Source of the DNA: Streptomyces venezuelae
GTDB taxonomy: Bacteria > Actinomycetota > Actinomycetes > Streptomycetales > Streptomycetaceae
Length of the DNA stretch: 64,000 nucleotides
Assembly (NCBI RefSeq): GCF_008642275.1
Contig: NZ_CP029189.1
Coordinates: 3,698,501-3,762,500 of the forward strand
Direction: 5' to 3'
This document shows, piece by piece, positions 28,434 to 36,472 of the stretch (the stretch's first letter is position 1; each line of letters opens with the position of its first letter). A model generated the notes under the pieces. The model had not been told where the DNA came from. It did not search any database and saw only the letters and a list, made by a program, of their open reading frames with translations. A program made the position numbers and the translations under genes.

Positions 28434-29918
28434 CTACGTGTTGGCCATGTCCACGAAGCGTGAGTAGTGACCCTGGAAGGCCACCGTGATCGTGGCCGTG
28501 GGGCCGTTACGGTGCTTCGCCACGATCAGGTCCGCCTCACCCGCACGGGGGGACTCCTTCTCGTAGGCGTCCTCGCGGTGCAGCAGGATCACCATGTCCG
28601 CGTCCTGCTCGATGGAACCCGACTCACGCAGGTCGGAGACCATCGGCTTCTTGTCGGTGCGCTGTTCCGGACCACGGTTCAGCTGGGAGAGCGCGATCAC
28701 GGGGACCTCCAGCTCCTTCGCCAGCAGCTTGAGGTTTCGGGACATGTCCGAGACCTCCTGCTGACGGCTCTCGGGACGGCGTGAACCACCCGACTGCATC
28801 AGCTGGAGGTAGTCGATGACCACGAGCGAGAGGTCGTTGCGCTGCTTGAGCCGGCGGCACTTGGCCCGGATCTCCATCATCGACAGGTTGGGGGAGTCGT
28901 CGATGTAGAGCGGGGCCGCGGAGACGTCCGGCATCCGGCGGGCGAGCCGGGTCCAGTCGTCGTCCGTCATCGTGCCCGAGCGCATGTGGTGGAGCGCGAC
29001 CCTGGCCTCCGCGGAGAGCAGGCGCATGGCGATCTCGTTGCGCCCCATTTCGAGGGAGAAGATCACGCTCGGCAGGTTGCTCTTGATGGAGCAGGCCCGG
29101 GCGAAGTCCAGGGCGAGCGTGGACTTACCCATGGCGGGACGGGCCGCGATGACGATCATCTGGCCCGGGTGCAGGCCGTTGGTCAGCGAGTCCAGGTCCG
29201 TGAAGCCGGTGGGAACACCCGACATCTGGCCACTGCGGGAGCCGATCGCCTCGATCTCGTCGAGGGCGCCTTCCATGATGTCGCCGAGCGGCAGGTAGTC
29301 CTCGGAGGTCCGCTGCTCGGTGACGGCGTAGATCTCGGCCTGGGCGCTGTTGACGATCTCGTCGACGTCGCCGTCGGCCGCGTATCCCATCTGCGTGATC
29401 TTCGTGCCGGCGGCGACGAGGCGACGCAGGACGGCCCGCTCGTGGACGATCTCCGCGTAGTACTCGGCGTTGGCGGCGGTCGGCACGGACTGGACCAGGG
29501 TGTGCAGGTACGAGGCCCCGCCCACCTTGCTGATCTCGCCGCGCCGGGTCAGCTCGGCGCCGACGGTGATCGGGTCGGCCGGCTCGCCCTTGGCGTACAG
29601 GTCGAGGATGGCCTGGTAGATCGTCTCGTGCGAGGGACGGTAGAAGTCGTGGCCCTTGAGGACCTCGACGACATCCGCAATGGCGTCCTTGGAGAGCAGC
29701 ATGCCGCCGAGCACCGACTGCTCGGCGTCGAGGTCCTGGGGAGGGACGCGCTCGAACCCGCCGCCACCGCCGGAGTCCCAGGAGCCGCCCTCGCGGCCCC
29801 GCTCGTGCTGTTCGTCCCCGCGGCCGCGGCCTTCGCTGTTACGGCGTGGACGGGCGGGCAGACGGTCGCCCGGACCACTGTCGGCCCAGGGGTCGTCCAT
29901 GGGCTCGGGCATGCTCAC
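28434..29918 (-). CDS. dnaB: Replicative DNA helicase DnaB
   Basis: 494 residues. The N-terminal domain starts after a charged, Arg/Gly-rich leader (about 60 residues) at RVPPQDLDAEQSVLGGML. The RecA-like C-terminal domain has Walker A ARPAMGKST near residue 260, Walker B VIDYLQLMQ and the arginine-finger region SGSIEQDADMVILLHRED. No intein interrupts the Walker A site, unlike some actinobacterial dnaB genes. Its role is to unwind DNA ahead of the fork after loading at oriC. A cluster of DnaA boxes lies upstream, suggesting initiator control. Confidence 0.98.
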   Translation of the reverse strand: MSMPEPMDDPWADSGPGDRLPARPRRNSEGRGRGDEQHERGREGGSWDSGGGGGFERVPPQDLDAEQSVLGGMLLSKDAIADVVEVLKGHDFYRPSHETIYQAILDLYAKGEPADPITVGAELTRRGEISKVGGASYLHTLVQSVPTAANAEYYAEIVHERAVLRRLVAAGTKITQMGYAADGDVDEIVNSAQAEIYAVTEQRTSEDYLPLGDIMEGALDEIEAIGSRSGQMSGVPTGFTDLDSLTNGLHPGQMIVIAARPAMGKSTLALDFARACSIKSNLPSVIFSLEMGRNEIAMRLLSAEARVALHHMRSGTMTDDDWTRLARRMPDVSAAPLYIDDSPNLSMMEIRAKCRRLKQRNDLSLVVIDYLQLMQSGGSRRPESRQQEVSDMSRNLKLLAKELEVPVIALSQLNRGPEQRTDKKPMVSDLRESGSIEQDADMVILLHREDAYEKESPRAGEADLIVAKHRNGPTATITVAFQGHYSRFVDMANT

Positions 29919-30352
29919 CGGGCCGCCTCCTCCCGTCCGCTACGCGGACCTCGCCGTGTCACTCTTTCTACGACACGGCTCTGACATTTGGGGCACCCGA
30001 ATCCGCCGTCGGCGAGTCGGGCAACGAACCACGGTAGGCCCGAGAGCGGCGTCAGCCAATCTTGTTATCCACAGGCTGTGTGGACGACATGTGGATGACG
30101 GCGCCAATGCTGTGGGTAACTTGCCGGAAGCTGTGTACGGACCGGGGGACGACGCTGTGGACAAAATCACCCGCGGCACCCCCTCACCCCACCTGACCTG
30201 CATTTTCTTCACTCAGGCGCGACCGTGGAGAAAATTCTTGGACACTGGCTCAAGATCGCCTCCAACGAGGTGCACGGAACGCCTGAATCGACGTATCGGT
30301 AAGGATTCAAACTCAGTTGCATCCATTACCTGTGGAAGATTAGATTGAGCGC
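29919..30352. promoter_or_regulatory. dnaB / MATE divergent region with DnaA-box cluster
   Basis: 434 bases without a gene. Within 30065-30164 five 9-mers resemble the Streptomyces DnaA box TTGTCCACA: TTATCCACA (30065), and on the minus strand TCGTCCACA (30079), TCATCCACA (30090), TTACCCACA (30111) and a perfect TTGTCCACA (30156). Outside oriC this is a strong concentration and suggests that DnaA regulates dnaB or is titrated here. Confidence 0.75.
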
Positions 30353-31693
30353 ATGACACAGGCTCTCGCAGCACCCAAGGCAGGTCCGGGGCGGCACGAC
30401 CGAGAGATCTTCACACTCGCCCTCCCCGCCTTCGGCGCGCTCGTCGCCGAGCCCCTCTTCGTAATGGCCGACAGCGCCATCGTGGGGCACCTCGGAACCC
30501 CCCAGCTGGCCGGCCTCGGCATCGCCGCCGCGGTGCTCACCACCGCCGTGAGCGTCTTCGTCTTCCTCGCCTACGCCACTACCGCGGCCGTCGCCCGCCG
30601 CGTCGGCGCGGGAGACCTCCAGGCGGCCATCCGGCAGGGGATCGACGGCATCTGGCTCGCCCTCCTGCTGGGCGCAGCCGTCGTCGCCGTGGTGCTTCCC
30701 GCGACGCCTTCGCTGGTCTCGCTCTTCGGAGCCTCCGACACCGTCGCCCCGTACGCGATCACCTATCTGCGGATCTCCGCCCTCGGCATTCCGGCCATGC
30801 TCATGGTCCTGGCCGCCACCGGGGTCATCCGCGGCCTCCAGGACACCCGTACGCCGCTCTACGTGGCCATCGGCGGCTTCGCCCTCAACGCGGGACTGAA
30901 CGTCGCCCTGGTCTACGGTGCGGAGCTCGGTATCGCCGGCTCCGCCTGGGGCACCGTCATCGCCCAGTGCGCCATGGCGGCCGCGTACCTCTTCGTGGTC
31001 GTCCGCGGCGCCCGGCGCCACGGCGCCTCGCTGCGCCCCGACCTCGCGGGCATCCGGGCCTGCGCCCAGGCGGGCGCTCCACTACTGGTCCGCACCCTGT
31101 CGCTGCGCGCGATCCTGATGATCGCCACCGCCGTGGCCGCCCGGCTGGGGGACGCCGACATCGCCGCCCACCAGATCCTGCTCTCCCTCTGGAGCCTGCT
31201 CGCCTTCGCCCTGGACGCCCTGGCGATCGCCGGGCAGGCGATCATCGGCCGCTACCTGGGCGCGGGTGACACCGACGGTGCGAAAGCCGTCTGCCGCCGC
31301 ATGGTGCGCTGGGGGATCGTCTCCGGTGTCGTACTCGGTCTGCTGGTCGTCCTGGCCCGCCCGGTGTTCATCCCGCTGTTCACCAGTGATCCGTCCGTCG
31401 AGGCGGCCCTGCTGCCGGCCCTGCTGGTCGTGGCCCTCTCCCAGCCCGTATCCGGCATCGTCTTCGTGCTCGACGGGGTGCTGATGGGCGCCGGCGACGG
31501 CCGCTACCTGGCCCAGGCGATGCTCGTGACGCTGGCGGCCTTCGCCCCGGCCGCACTGCTCGTGCCGGTCCTCGGCGGTGGCCTCACGGCGCTCTGGTGG
31601 GCCATGACCCTGATGATGGTGGTCCGGATGATCACTCTCCGGCTGCGCGCCGGCTCGGGCCGGTGGCTGATCGCGGGAGCCACTCGCCCGTAG
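30353..31693 (+). CDS. MATE-family multidrug/cation efflux transporter (DinF-like)
   Basis: 446 residues with twelve predicted membrane segments in two six-helix halves. Typical blocks are EIFTLALPAFGALVAEPLFVMADSAIVGHLG at the N-terminus (written here in segments: EIFTLALPAFG, PLFVMADSAIVG) and SALGIPAMLMVLAATGVIRGLQDTRTPL, where the RGLQDT motif marks the DinF group. It would export drugs or metabolites by Na+ or H+ antiport. Ligand unknown. A parS site lies 24 bases after its stop. Confidence 0.92.
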   Translation: MTQALAAPKAGPGRHDREIFTLALPAFGALVAEPLFVMADSAIVGHLGTPQLAGLGIAAAVLTTAVSVFVFLAYATTAAVARRVGAGDLQAAIRQGIDGIWLALLLGAAVVAVVLPATPSLVSLFGASDTVAPYAITYLRISALGIPAMLMVLAATGVIRGLQDTRTPLYVAIGGFALNAGLNVALVYGAELGIAGSAWGTVIAQCAMAAAYLFVVVRGARRHGASLRPDLAGIRACAQAGAPLLVRTLSLRAILMIATAVAARLGDADIAAHQILLSLWSLLAFALDALAIAGQAIIGRYLGAGDTDGAKAVCRRMVRWGIVSGVVLGLLVVLARPVFIPLFTSDPSVEAALLPALLVVALSQPVSGIVFVLDGVLMGAGDGRYLAQAMLVTLAAFAPAALLVPVLGGGLTALWWAMTLMMVVRMITLRLRAGSGRWLIAGATRP

Positions 31694-31716
31694 CGGAGAT
31701 GACCGGGCCCAGCCGT

Positions 31717-31730
31717 GTTTCACGTGAAAC
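31717..31730. other. parS: parS centromere site
   Basis: Perfect GTTTCACGTGAAAC in the convergent region between the MATE gene and rplI. Confidence 0.95.
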
Positions 31731-31752
31731 ACGGCTGGTGGGCGTCAGTGGT

Positions 31753-31766
31753 GTTTCACGTGAAAC
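31753..31766. other. parS: parS centromere site
   Basis: Perfect GTTTCACGTGAAAC, 36 bases from the previous site centre to centre. Confidence 0.95.
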
Positions 31767-31785
31767 ACCGCCGCCCGACAACGAC

Positions 31786-31818
31786 GAAGGGCCGCACCCC
31801 GATGGGGTGCGGCCCTTC
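31786..31818 (-). terminator. Terminator of the rpsF-ssb-rpsR-rplI operon
   Basis: GAAGGGCCGCACCCC and GGGGTGCGGCCCTTC form a perfect 15-bp stem with a GAT loop, twelve bases past the rplI stop. Because it is symmetrical it may also stop transcription from the MATE gene. Confidence 0.9.
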
Positions 31819-31829
31819 GAGCGCAGCCC

Positions 31830-32276
31830 TTAGGCGGCGACGACCTCGATGCCCACGTTCGCGGCCACGTCGGCGTGCAGACGCACGGAGACCTGGTACG
31901 AACCGAGGGTCTTGATCGGGGAGCCGAGCTCGACGCGGCGCTTGTCGACCTTCGGGCCGCCCGAGGACTCGATCGCCGTGGCGATGTCGGCCGGGGTCAC
32001 GGAACCGAAGAGACGACCGGCGTCACCCGCGCGGGTGGCCAGACGGACCTTCACGCCCTCGAGCTTGGCCTTGACCTCGTTGGCCTGCTCGATGGTCGCG
32101 ATCTCGTGGATCTTGCGGGCGCGGCGGATCTGCGCCACGTCCTTCTCGCCACCCTTGGTCCAGCGGATCGCGAAACCACGCGGGACCAGGTAGTTGCGAG
32201 CGTAACCGTCCTTGACGTCGACGACATCGCCGGCGGCACCGAGGCCAGAAACCTCGTGGGTCAGGATGATCTTCAT
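31830..32276 (-). CDS. rplI: 50S ribosomal protein bL9
   Basis: 148 residues, the normal length. Starts [30 protein letters not shown], whose N-terminal GxxGDxVxVKxGYARNYL signature is diagnostic of bL9 (segments written: [21 protein letters not shown] is 21 residues so here cited as [15 protein letters not shown]). The second domain begins near residue 80 after a long helix. Last gene of the rpsF-ssb-rpsR-rplI operon, ahead of a strong terminator. Confidence 0.98.
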   Translation of the reverse strand: MKIILTHEVSGLGAAGDVVDVKDGYARNYLVPRGFAIRWTKGGEKDVAQIRRARKIHEIATIEQANEVKAKLEGVKVRLATRAGDAGRLFGSVTPADIATAIESSGGPKVDKRRVELGSPIKTLGSYQVSVRLHADVAANVGIEVVAA

Positions 32277-32294
32277 TAGTCGGTCACCCTTTCC

Positions 32295-32531
32295 TTATCG
32301 CGCGGTGGACGTGTAGGGCAGCAGCGCCATCTCACGGCTGTTCTTGACGGCCGTGGCGACGTCACGCTGGTGCTGCGTGCAGTTGCCGGTAACGCGGCGG
32401 GCACGGATCTTGCCGCGGTCGGAAATGAACTTCCGCAGCATGTTCGTGTCCTTGTAGTCCACGTACGCGGTCTTGTCCTTGCAGAATGCGCAGACCTTCT
32501 TCTTAGGCTTGCGCACAGGCGGCTTCGCCAT
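32295..32531 (-). CDS. rpsR: 30S ribosomal protein bS18, zinc-ribbon (C+) type
   Basis: 78 residues. The core block [18 protein letters not shown] and [20 protein letters not shown] are diagnostic of bS18. The cysteine pair C14-x-x-C17 plus C51 and H54 (GNCTQHQ) could bind zinc, so this is a C+ form; many actinobacteria also keep a zinc-free paralogue elsewhere, used under zinc limitation. It sits between ssb and rplI, separated by 18 and 43 bases. Partner of bS6 in the ribosome platform, encoded in the same operon. Confidence 0.98.
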   Translation of the reverse strand: MAKPPVRKPKKKVCAFCKDKTAYVDYKDTNMLRKFISDRGKIRARRVTGNCTQHQRDVATAVKNSREMALLPYTSTAR

Positions 32532-32574
32532 TGTGTCTCTCCTGTGTGATCAAGAAGTGGGGATGCGAGCTGCC

Positions 32575-33168
32575 CTAGAAGGGCGGCTCGTCCGAGTAGC
32601 CACCGCCGGAGCCGCCGGAGCTTCCGCCCCAACCGCCCCCGCCGCCGCCCTGCTGCTGGCCACCGGCCGGCGCGCTGGACGCCCACGGGTCGTCGGAGGG
32701 AGCTCCGCCGCCCTGCTGCTGGCCACCGGGGGCTCCGCCCCAGTTGCCACCGCCGCCGCCCTGCTGCTGACCGCCGCCTCCGTATCCACCCTGGCCACCG
32801 CGGCCGGTGGTCTTGGCGACCTTGGCCGTGGCGTTCTTCAGGCTGGGGCCGACTTCCTCGACGTCCAGCTCGTAGACCGTGCGCTTGACACCCTCACGGT
32901 CCTCGTACGACCGCTGCCTCAGCCGGCCCTGCACGATGACGCGCATGCCTCGCTGGAGGGACTCGGCGACGTTCTCCGCCGCCTGCCGCCACACCGAGCA
33001 GGTCAGGAACAGGCTCTCGCCGTCCTTCCACTCATTGGTCTGACGGTCGAAGGTGCGGGGGGTGGACGCGACACGGAACTTCGCGACCGCCGCACCCGAG
33101 GGGGTGAAGCGCAGCTCGGGGTCGTCGACGAGATTGCCGACGACCGTGATGACGGTCTCGCCTGCCAT
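32575..33168 (-). CDS. ssb: Single-stranded DNA-binding protein
   Basis: 197 residues. N-terminal OB-fold ([25 protein letters not shown] as start, segments VTVVGNL and [24 protein letters not shown]). Residues 115-190 are low complexity: glycine and glutamine in repeated GGQQQGGG units, three copies. The C-terminus is the acidic SDEPPF tip that binds partner proteins. It coats single strands at forks and recombination sites. Streptomyces usually keep two ssb genes; this ribosomal-operon copy is the essential SsbA type. ATG 33168 has a purine-rich site upstream. Confidence 0.97.
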   Translation of the reverse strand: MAGETVITVVGNLVDDPELRFTPSGAAVAKFRVASTPRTFDRQTNEWKDGESLFLTCSVWRQAAENVAESLQRGMRVIVQGRLRQRSYEDREGVKRTVYELDVEEVGPSLKNATAKVAKTTGRGGQGGYGGGGQQQGGGGGNWGGAPGGQQQGGGAPSDDPWASSAPAGGQQQGGGGGGWGGSSGGSGGGYSDEPPF

Positions 33169-33240
33169 GGATGAACCTCTCGGCGGGGATTGCTGCTGGG
33201 CTGCTGTGCTACTCGATCCCGATTACCGCTGAACCGAAGT

Positions 33241-33531
33241 TCAGTGGGTCTCGGGGCGAAGGACCTTGGTCCGGAGAACCGACTCGTTCAGGTTCATCTG
33301 TCGGTCAAGCTCCTTGACGACCGCAGGCTCGGCCTGAAGGTCGATGACCGAGTAGATGCCCTCGGGCTTCTTCTTGATCTCGTAAGCGAGACGACGACGG
33401 CCCCAGGTGTCGACCTTCTCGACCTTTCCGTTGCCCTCACGGACGACGGAGAGGAAGTTCTCGATCAGCGGGGAGACAGCGCGCTCCTCGAGATCGGGGT
33501 CGAGGATGACCATCACTTCGTAGTGACGCAT
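33241..33531 (-). CDS. rpsF: 30S ribosomal protein bS6
   Basis: 96 residues from ATG 33531, the standard bS6 length. Starts [20 protein letters not shown] and contains [20 protein letters not shown], the bS6 signature. The ribosome binding site AAAGGAGGTG is very strong, nine bases upstream; longer in-frame starts are therefore rejected. First gene of the operon rpsF-ssb-rpsR-rplI, pairing with bS18. Its promoter should lie in 33535-33700. Confidence 0.98.
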   Translation of the reverse strand: MRHYEVMVILDPDLEERAVSPLIENFLSVVREGNGKVEKVDTWGRRRLAYEIKKKPEGIYSVIDLQAEPAVVKELDRQMNLNESVLRTKVLRPETH

Positions 33532-33781
33532 GTGGAACCCACCTCCTTTGGACTCAGCGGCCACGGTCGTTCCGTGGCAGGAGGGTCGTGATGCGTGAGC
33601 ACGGCGTCCGCAGAGCAGACACCGCGCAGCTGTACAGACTACCTGCTCGCGTCCTTCCGGTTGAAATCCGCCGGGAGAGGGCCACAATCTGTATCCATCG
33701 GGTGTGCTCGGTGCTATGCCCTCGGCCCCTTGCCGGAGGCAGCCGCAGCACCGCCAGCTTCAGCCAGGAGGTGCCCTTCCG

Positions 33782-34084
33782 ATGGCACAGGCAATGCGGC
33801 CCCCTCAGATCTCGCTCCTCTCCACCGACGGCAAGCCCCACCCGCTGCAGGACACCCTGATGGCGGTCACTCTGACCCTCGGTGCCGTGGCGTTCGTCAC
33901 GGCCTTCTTCCACAACCTTCACCTGATCAGCTCGTGGGCAGGGCTGATCGGAATCCTGACCGGCGCGTACGGACAGTTCGTCTCCGTCACGACACGCGAG
34001 CGCTTCGCGCTGATCATCGGCCTTGGCGCGTCTGCCATCGGCTTCTACCTCGGCATGTTCCACGGCGGTCTCTTCGGGGGCTGA
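33782..34084 (+). CDS. Small membrane protein, function unknown
   Basis: 100 residues from ATG 33782 with AGGAGGT ten bases upstream. About 28 polar residues (MAQAMRPPQISLLSTDGKPHPLQ) precede three hydrophobic segments: LMAVTLTLGAVAFVTAFF, LISSWAGLIGILTGAYGQFV and FALIIGLGASAIGFYLGMF. I do not recognise a characterised family; it appears conserved in position beside rpsF in related genomes by my recollection, not checked. Divergent from rpsF, 151 bases before femX. Confidence 0.75.
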   Translation: MAQAMRPPQISLLSTDGKPHPLQDTLMAVTLTLGAVAFVTAFFHNLHLISSWAGLIGILTGAYGQFVSVTTRERFALIIGLGASAIGFYLGMFHGGLFGG

Positions 34085-34235
34085 GCAGGCCGCCCGGGAC
34101 AGACCGGGACACCTCCGCGGCAGGGCGCCGGCCACGCACCGGCCCGGGCCCACGGCCCGTCCCCCAGAAGGGTGGCGCCCTTGTCGCAGTAGGCTTCGCG
34201 CCATAGCCAGCGAAGCCGCCGAGGAGACGCCCCGC

Positions 34236-35354
34236 ATGAGCCTGTCCCTGAGGACCATCAGCCGAGAGCAGCATCTGGGTTACCTCCAGAGCCTGCCCTC
34301 GGCGAGCCACTGCCAGGTCCCGGCGTGGGCCGACGTGAAGAACGAGTGGCGTTCCGAGAATCTCGGCTGGTTCGACGAGTCCGGAGAACTGGTCGGCGCC
34401 GCCCTCGTGTTGTACCGGCAGCTGCCCAAGGTGAAGCGGTACCTCGCGTACCTGCCCGAAGGCCCGGTCATCAACTGGTACGCCCCGAACCTGGAGGAAT
34501 GGCTCCAGCCGATGCTGGCCCACCTCAAGCAGCAGGGCGCCTTCACCGTGAAGATGGGCCCGCCCGTCGTCATCCGCCGCTGGAACTCGACCGCCATCAA
34601 GGCCGGTATCCAGGACCCGAACGTGAAGCGCCTGCGCGACGTGGAGGCCTCGGTCATCGAGCCCCGCGCCTTCGAGGTGTCGGACAAGCTGCGCCGCATG
34701 GGCTGGCAGCAGGCCGAGGACGGCGGCGCCGGCTTCGGTGACGTCCAGCCGCGCTACGTGTTCCAGGTGCCGCTGGCCAACCGCTCGCTGGACGACGTCC
34801 TCAAGGGCTTCAACCAGCTGTGGCGCCGCAACATCAAGAAGGCCGAGAAGGCCGGCGTCGAGGTCGTCCAGGGCGGCTACGACGACCTGCCGACCTGGCA
34901 GCACCTGTACGAGATCACGGCCGAGCGCGACAAGTTCCGCCCGCGTCCGCTCAGCTACTTCCAGCGCCAGTGGACGGCCCTCAACTCCGAGGACCCCAAC
35001 CGGATGCGGCTCTACATCGCCACGCACGAGGGAGAGCCGCTGGCCGCCGCCACGATGCTCACCGTCGGCCAGCACGTCTGGTACTCGTACGGCGCCTCCG
35101 CCAACCACAAGCGCGAGGTCCGCCCCTCGAACGCGATGCAGTGGCGCATGCTGCGCGACTCCTACGCGCTCGGCGCAAGCGTCTACGACCTGCGCGGCAT
35201 CTCTGACACGCTGGACGAGAACGACCACTTGTTCGGTCTGATCCAGTTCAAGGTCGGCACGGGCGGCGAAGCCGTGGAGTACGTCGGCGAGTGGGACTTC
35301 CCGCTCAACAAGATGCTGCACAAGGCGCTCGACATCTACATGTCGCGCCGCTGA
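34236..35354 (+). CDS. femX: FemX-like peptidoglycan interpeptide glycyltransferase
   Basis: 372 residues from ATG 34236 (GAGGAG upstream). FemABX fold with blocks EWRSENLGWFDESGELVGAALV, NWYAPNLEEWLQPML, RRNIKKAEKAGVEVVQGGYDDL and HVWYSYGASANHKREVRPSN. FemX adds the first glycine of the interpeptide bridge to lipid II from Gly-tRNA; Streptomyces peptidoglycan has an LL-Dap to D-Ala bridge through one glycine, so this is the expected enzyme. The alanine-racemase-fold gene follows 76 bases later and a class A PBP lies within 3 kb, consistent with a wall-synthesis block. Confidence 0.93.
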   Translation: MSLSLRTISREQHLGYLQSLPSASHCQVPAWADVKNEWRSENLGWFDESGELVGAALVLYRQLPKVKRYLAYLPEGPVINWYAPNLEEWLQPMLAHLKQQGAFTVKMGPPVVIRRWNSTAIKAGIQDPNVKRLRDVEASVIEPRAFEVSDKLRRMGWQQAEDGGAGFGDVQPRYVFQVPLANRSLDDVLKGFNQLWRRNIKKAEKAGVEVVQGGYDDLPTWQHLYEITAERDKFRPRPLSYFQRQWTALNSEDPNRMRLYIATHEGEPLAAATMLTVGQHVWYSYGASANHKREVRPSNAMQWRMLRDSYALGASVYDLRGISDTLDENDHLFGLIQFKVGTGGEAVEYVGEWDFPLNKMLHKALDIYMSRR

Positions 35355-35430
35355 CCGACCCCGCCCCACACGTACACACACCGCTGCACCGCTGCATCAC
35401 GCAGCTTCTCAGGAGAGGTTCCGGACGGGC

Positions 35431-36462
35431 ATGGCGCTCACGCTCTACGTCGACACCGCGCGCTGGCGTGCGCACCAGAAGCAGATCCAGGACCAGTTCC
35501 CCGGCCTGATCCCGGTCTGCAAGGGCAACGGCTACGGCTTCGGCCACGAGCGGCTCTGCGAGGAGGCGACCCGCATGGGCGCCGACATCCTGGCCGTGGG
35601 AACGACGTACGAGGCCGCCAGCATCAAGGACTGGTTCGGCGGCGACCTGCTCGTCCTCACCCCGTTCCGGCGGGGCGAGGACCCGGTCCCGCTGCCCGAC
35701 CGGGTCATCCGTTCGGTCGCGTCGCTGGACGGGGTACGCGGTCTGGTGGGGGCCCGGGTGGTCATCGAGTGCATGAGCTCGATGCGCCGCCACGGCATCT
35801 CCGAGCAGGACCTCGGCCAGCTGCACGCCGCCATCGAGGACGTCCGGCTGGAGGGCTTCGCCCTGCACCTGCCCCTGGACCGCCCGGACGGCTCGGACGC
35901 CGTCGAGGAGGTCATCGGCTGGATGGACCGGCTGCGCGCGGCCCGGCTCCCGCTGCACACCATGTTCGTCAGCCACCTGCGGGCCACGGAGCTCGCACGG
36001 CTGCAGCAGCAGTTCCCGCAGACCCGCTTCCGGGCCCGTATCGGCACCCGGCTGTGGCTGGGCGACCACGAGGCCACCGAGTACCGCGGCGCGGTCCTCG
36101 ACGTCACGCGCGTGGCCAAGGGCGACCGGTTCGGCTACCGGCAGCAGAAGGCCGCCTCCGACGGCTGGCTGGTCGTGGTCGCCGGCGGCACCTCGCACGG
36201 GGTGGGCCTGGAGGCCCCCAAGGCGCTCCACGGTGTGATGCCACGCGCGAAGGGCGTCGCCCGGGCCGGTCTGGCCACGGTCAACCGGAACCTTTCTCCC
36301 TTCGTGTGGGCGGGCAAGCAGCGCTGGTTCGCGGAGCCGCCGCACATGCAGGTGTCGATCCTGTTCGTGCCCTCGGACGCGACCGAGCCGAAGGTCGGCG
36401 ACGAGCTGGTGGCGCACCTGCGGCACACCACCACGCAGTTCGACCGGGTGCTCGACGCCTGA
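35431..36462 (+). CDS. Alanine racemase-fold PLP protein (Ala_racemase_N-like)
   Basis: 343 residues. The N-terminus IPVCKGNGYGFGHERL matches the alanine racemase PLP-lysine loop (normally VVKADAYGHG), and K at residue 31 is the expected Schiff-base lysine. The second domain retains a Tyr in KGDRFGYRQQ, aligned with the catalytic Tyr of alanine racemase (usually SYG). Middle blocks: RIGTRLWLGDHEATEYRG. So both catalytic residues seem present, but loops differ from bona fide Alr. It may be an amino-acid racemase other than alanine, or a non-catalytic PLP protein. It directly follows femX on the same strand, suggesting a role in wall amino acids. Confidence 0.8.
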   Translation: MALTLYVDTARWRAHQKQIQDQFPGLIPVCKGNGYGFGHERLCEEATRMGADILAVGTTYEAASIKDWFGGDLLVLTPFRRGEDPVPLPDRVIRSVASLDGVRGLVGARVVIECMSSMRRHGISEQDLGQLHAAIEDVRLEGFALHLPLDRPDGSDAVEEVIGWMDRLRAARLPLHTMFVSHLRATELARLQQQFPQTRFRARIGTRLWLGDHEATEYRGAVLDVTRVAKGDRFGYRQQKAASDGWLVVVAGGTSHGVGLEAPKALHGVMPRAKGVARAGLATVNRNLSPFVWAGKQRWFAEPPHMQVSILFVPSDATEPKVGDELVAHLRHTTTQFDRVLDA

Positions 36463-36472
36463 GTTCGACCGG

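Noticed and set aside
28434..29918. Intein in dnaB
   Set aside because: The Walker A segment reads straight through with no insertion.
32473..33174. Long plus-strand reading frame opposite ssb and rpsR
   Set aside because: Shadow of ssb/rpsR: Val/Ala-rich repeats mirror the Gly/Gln tail of SSB; no ribosome binding site or family match.
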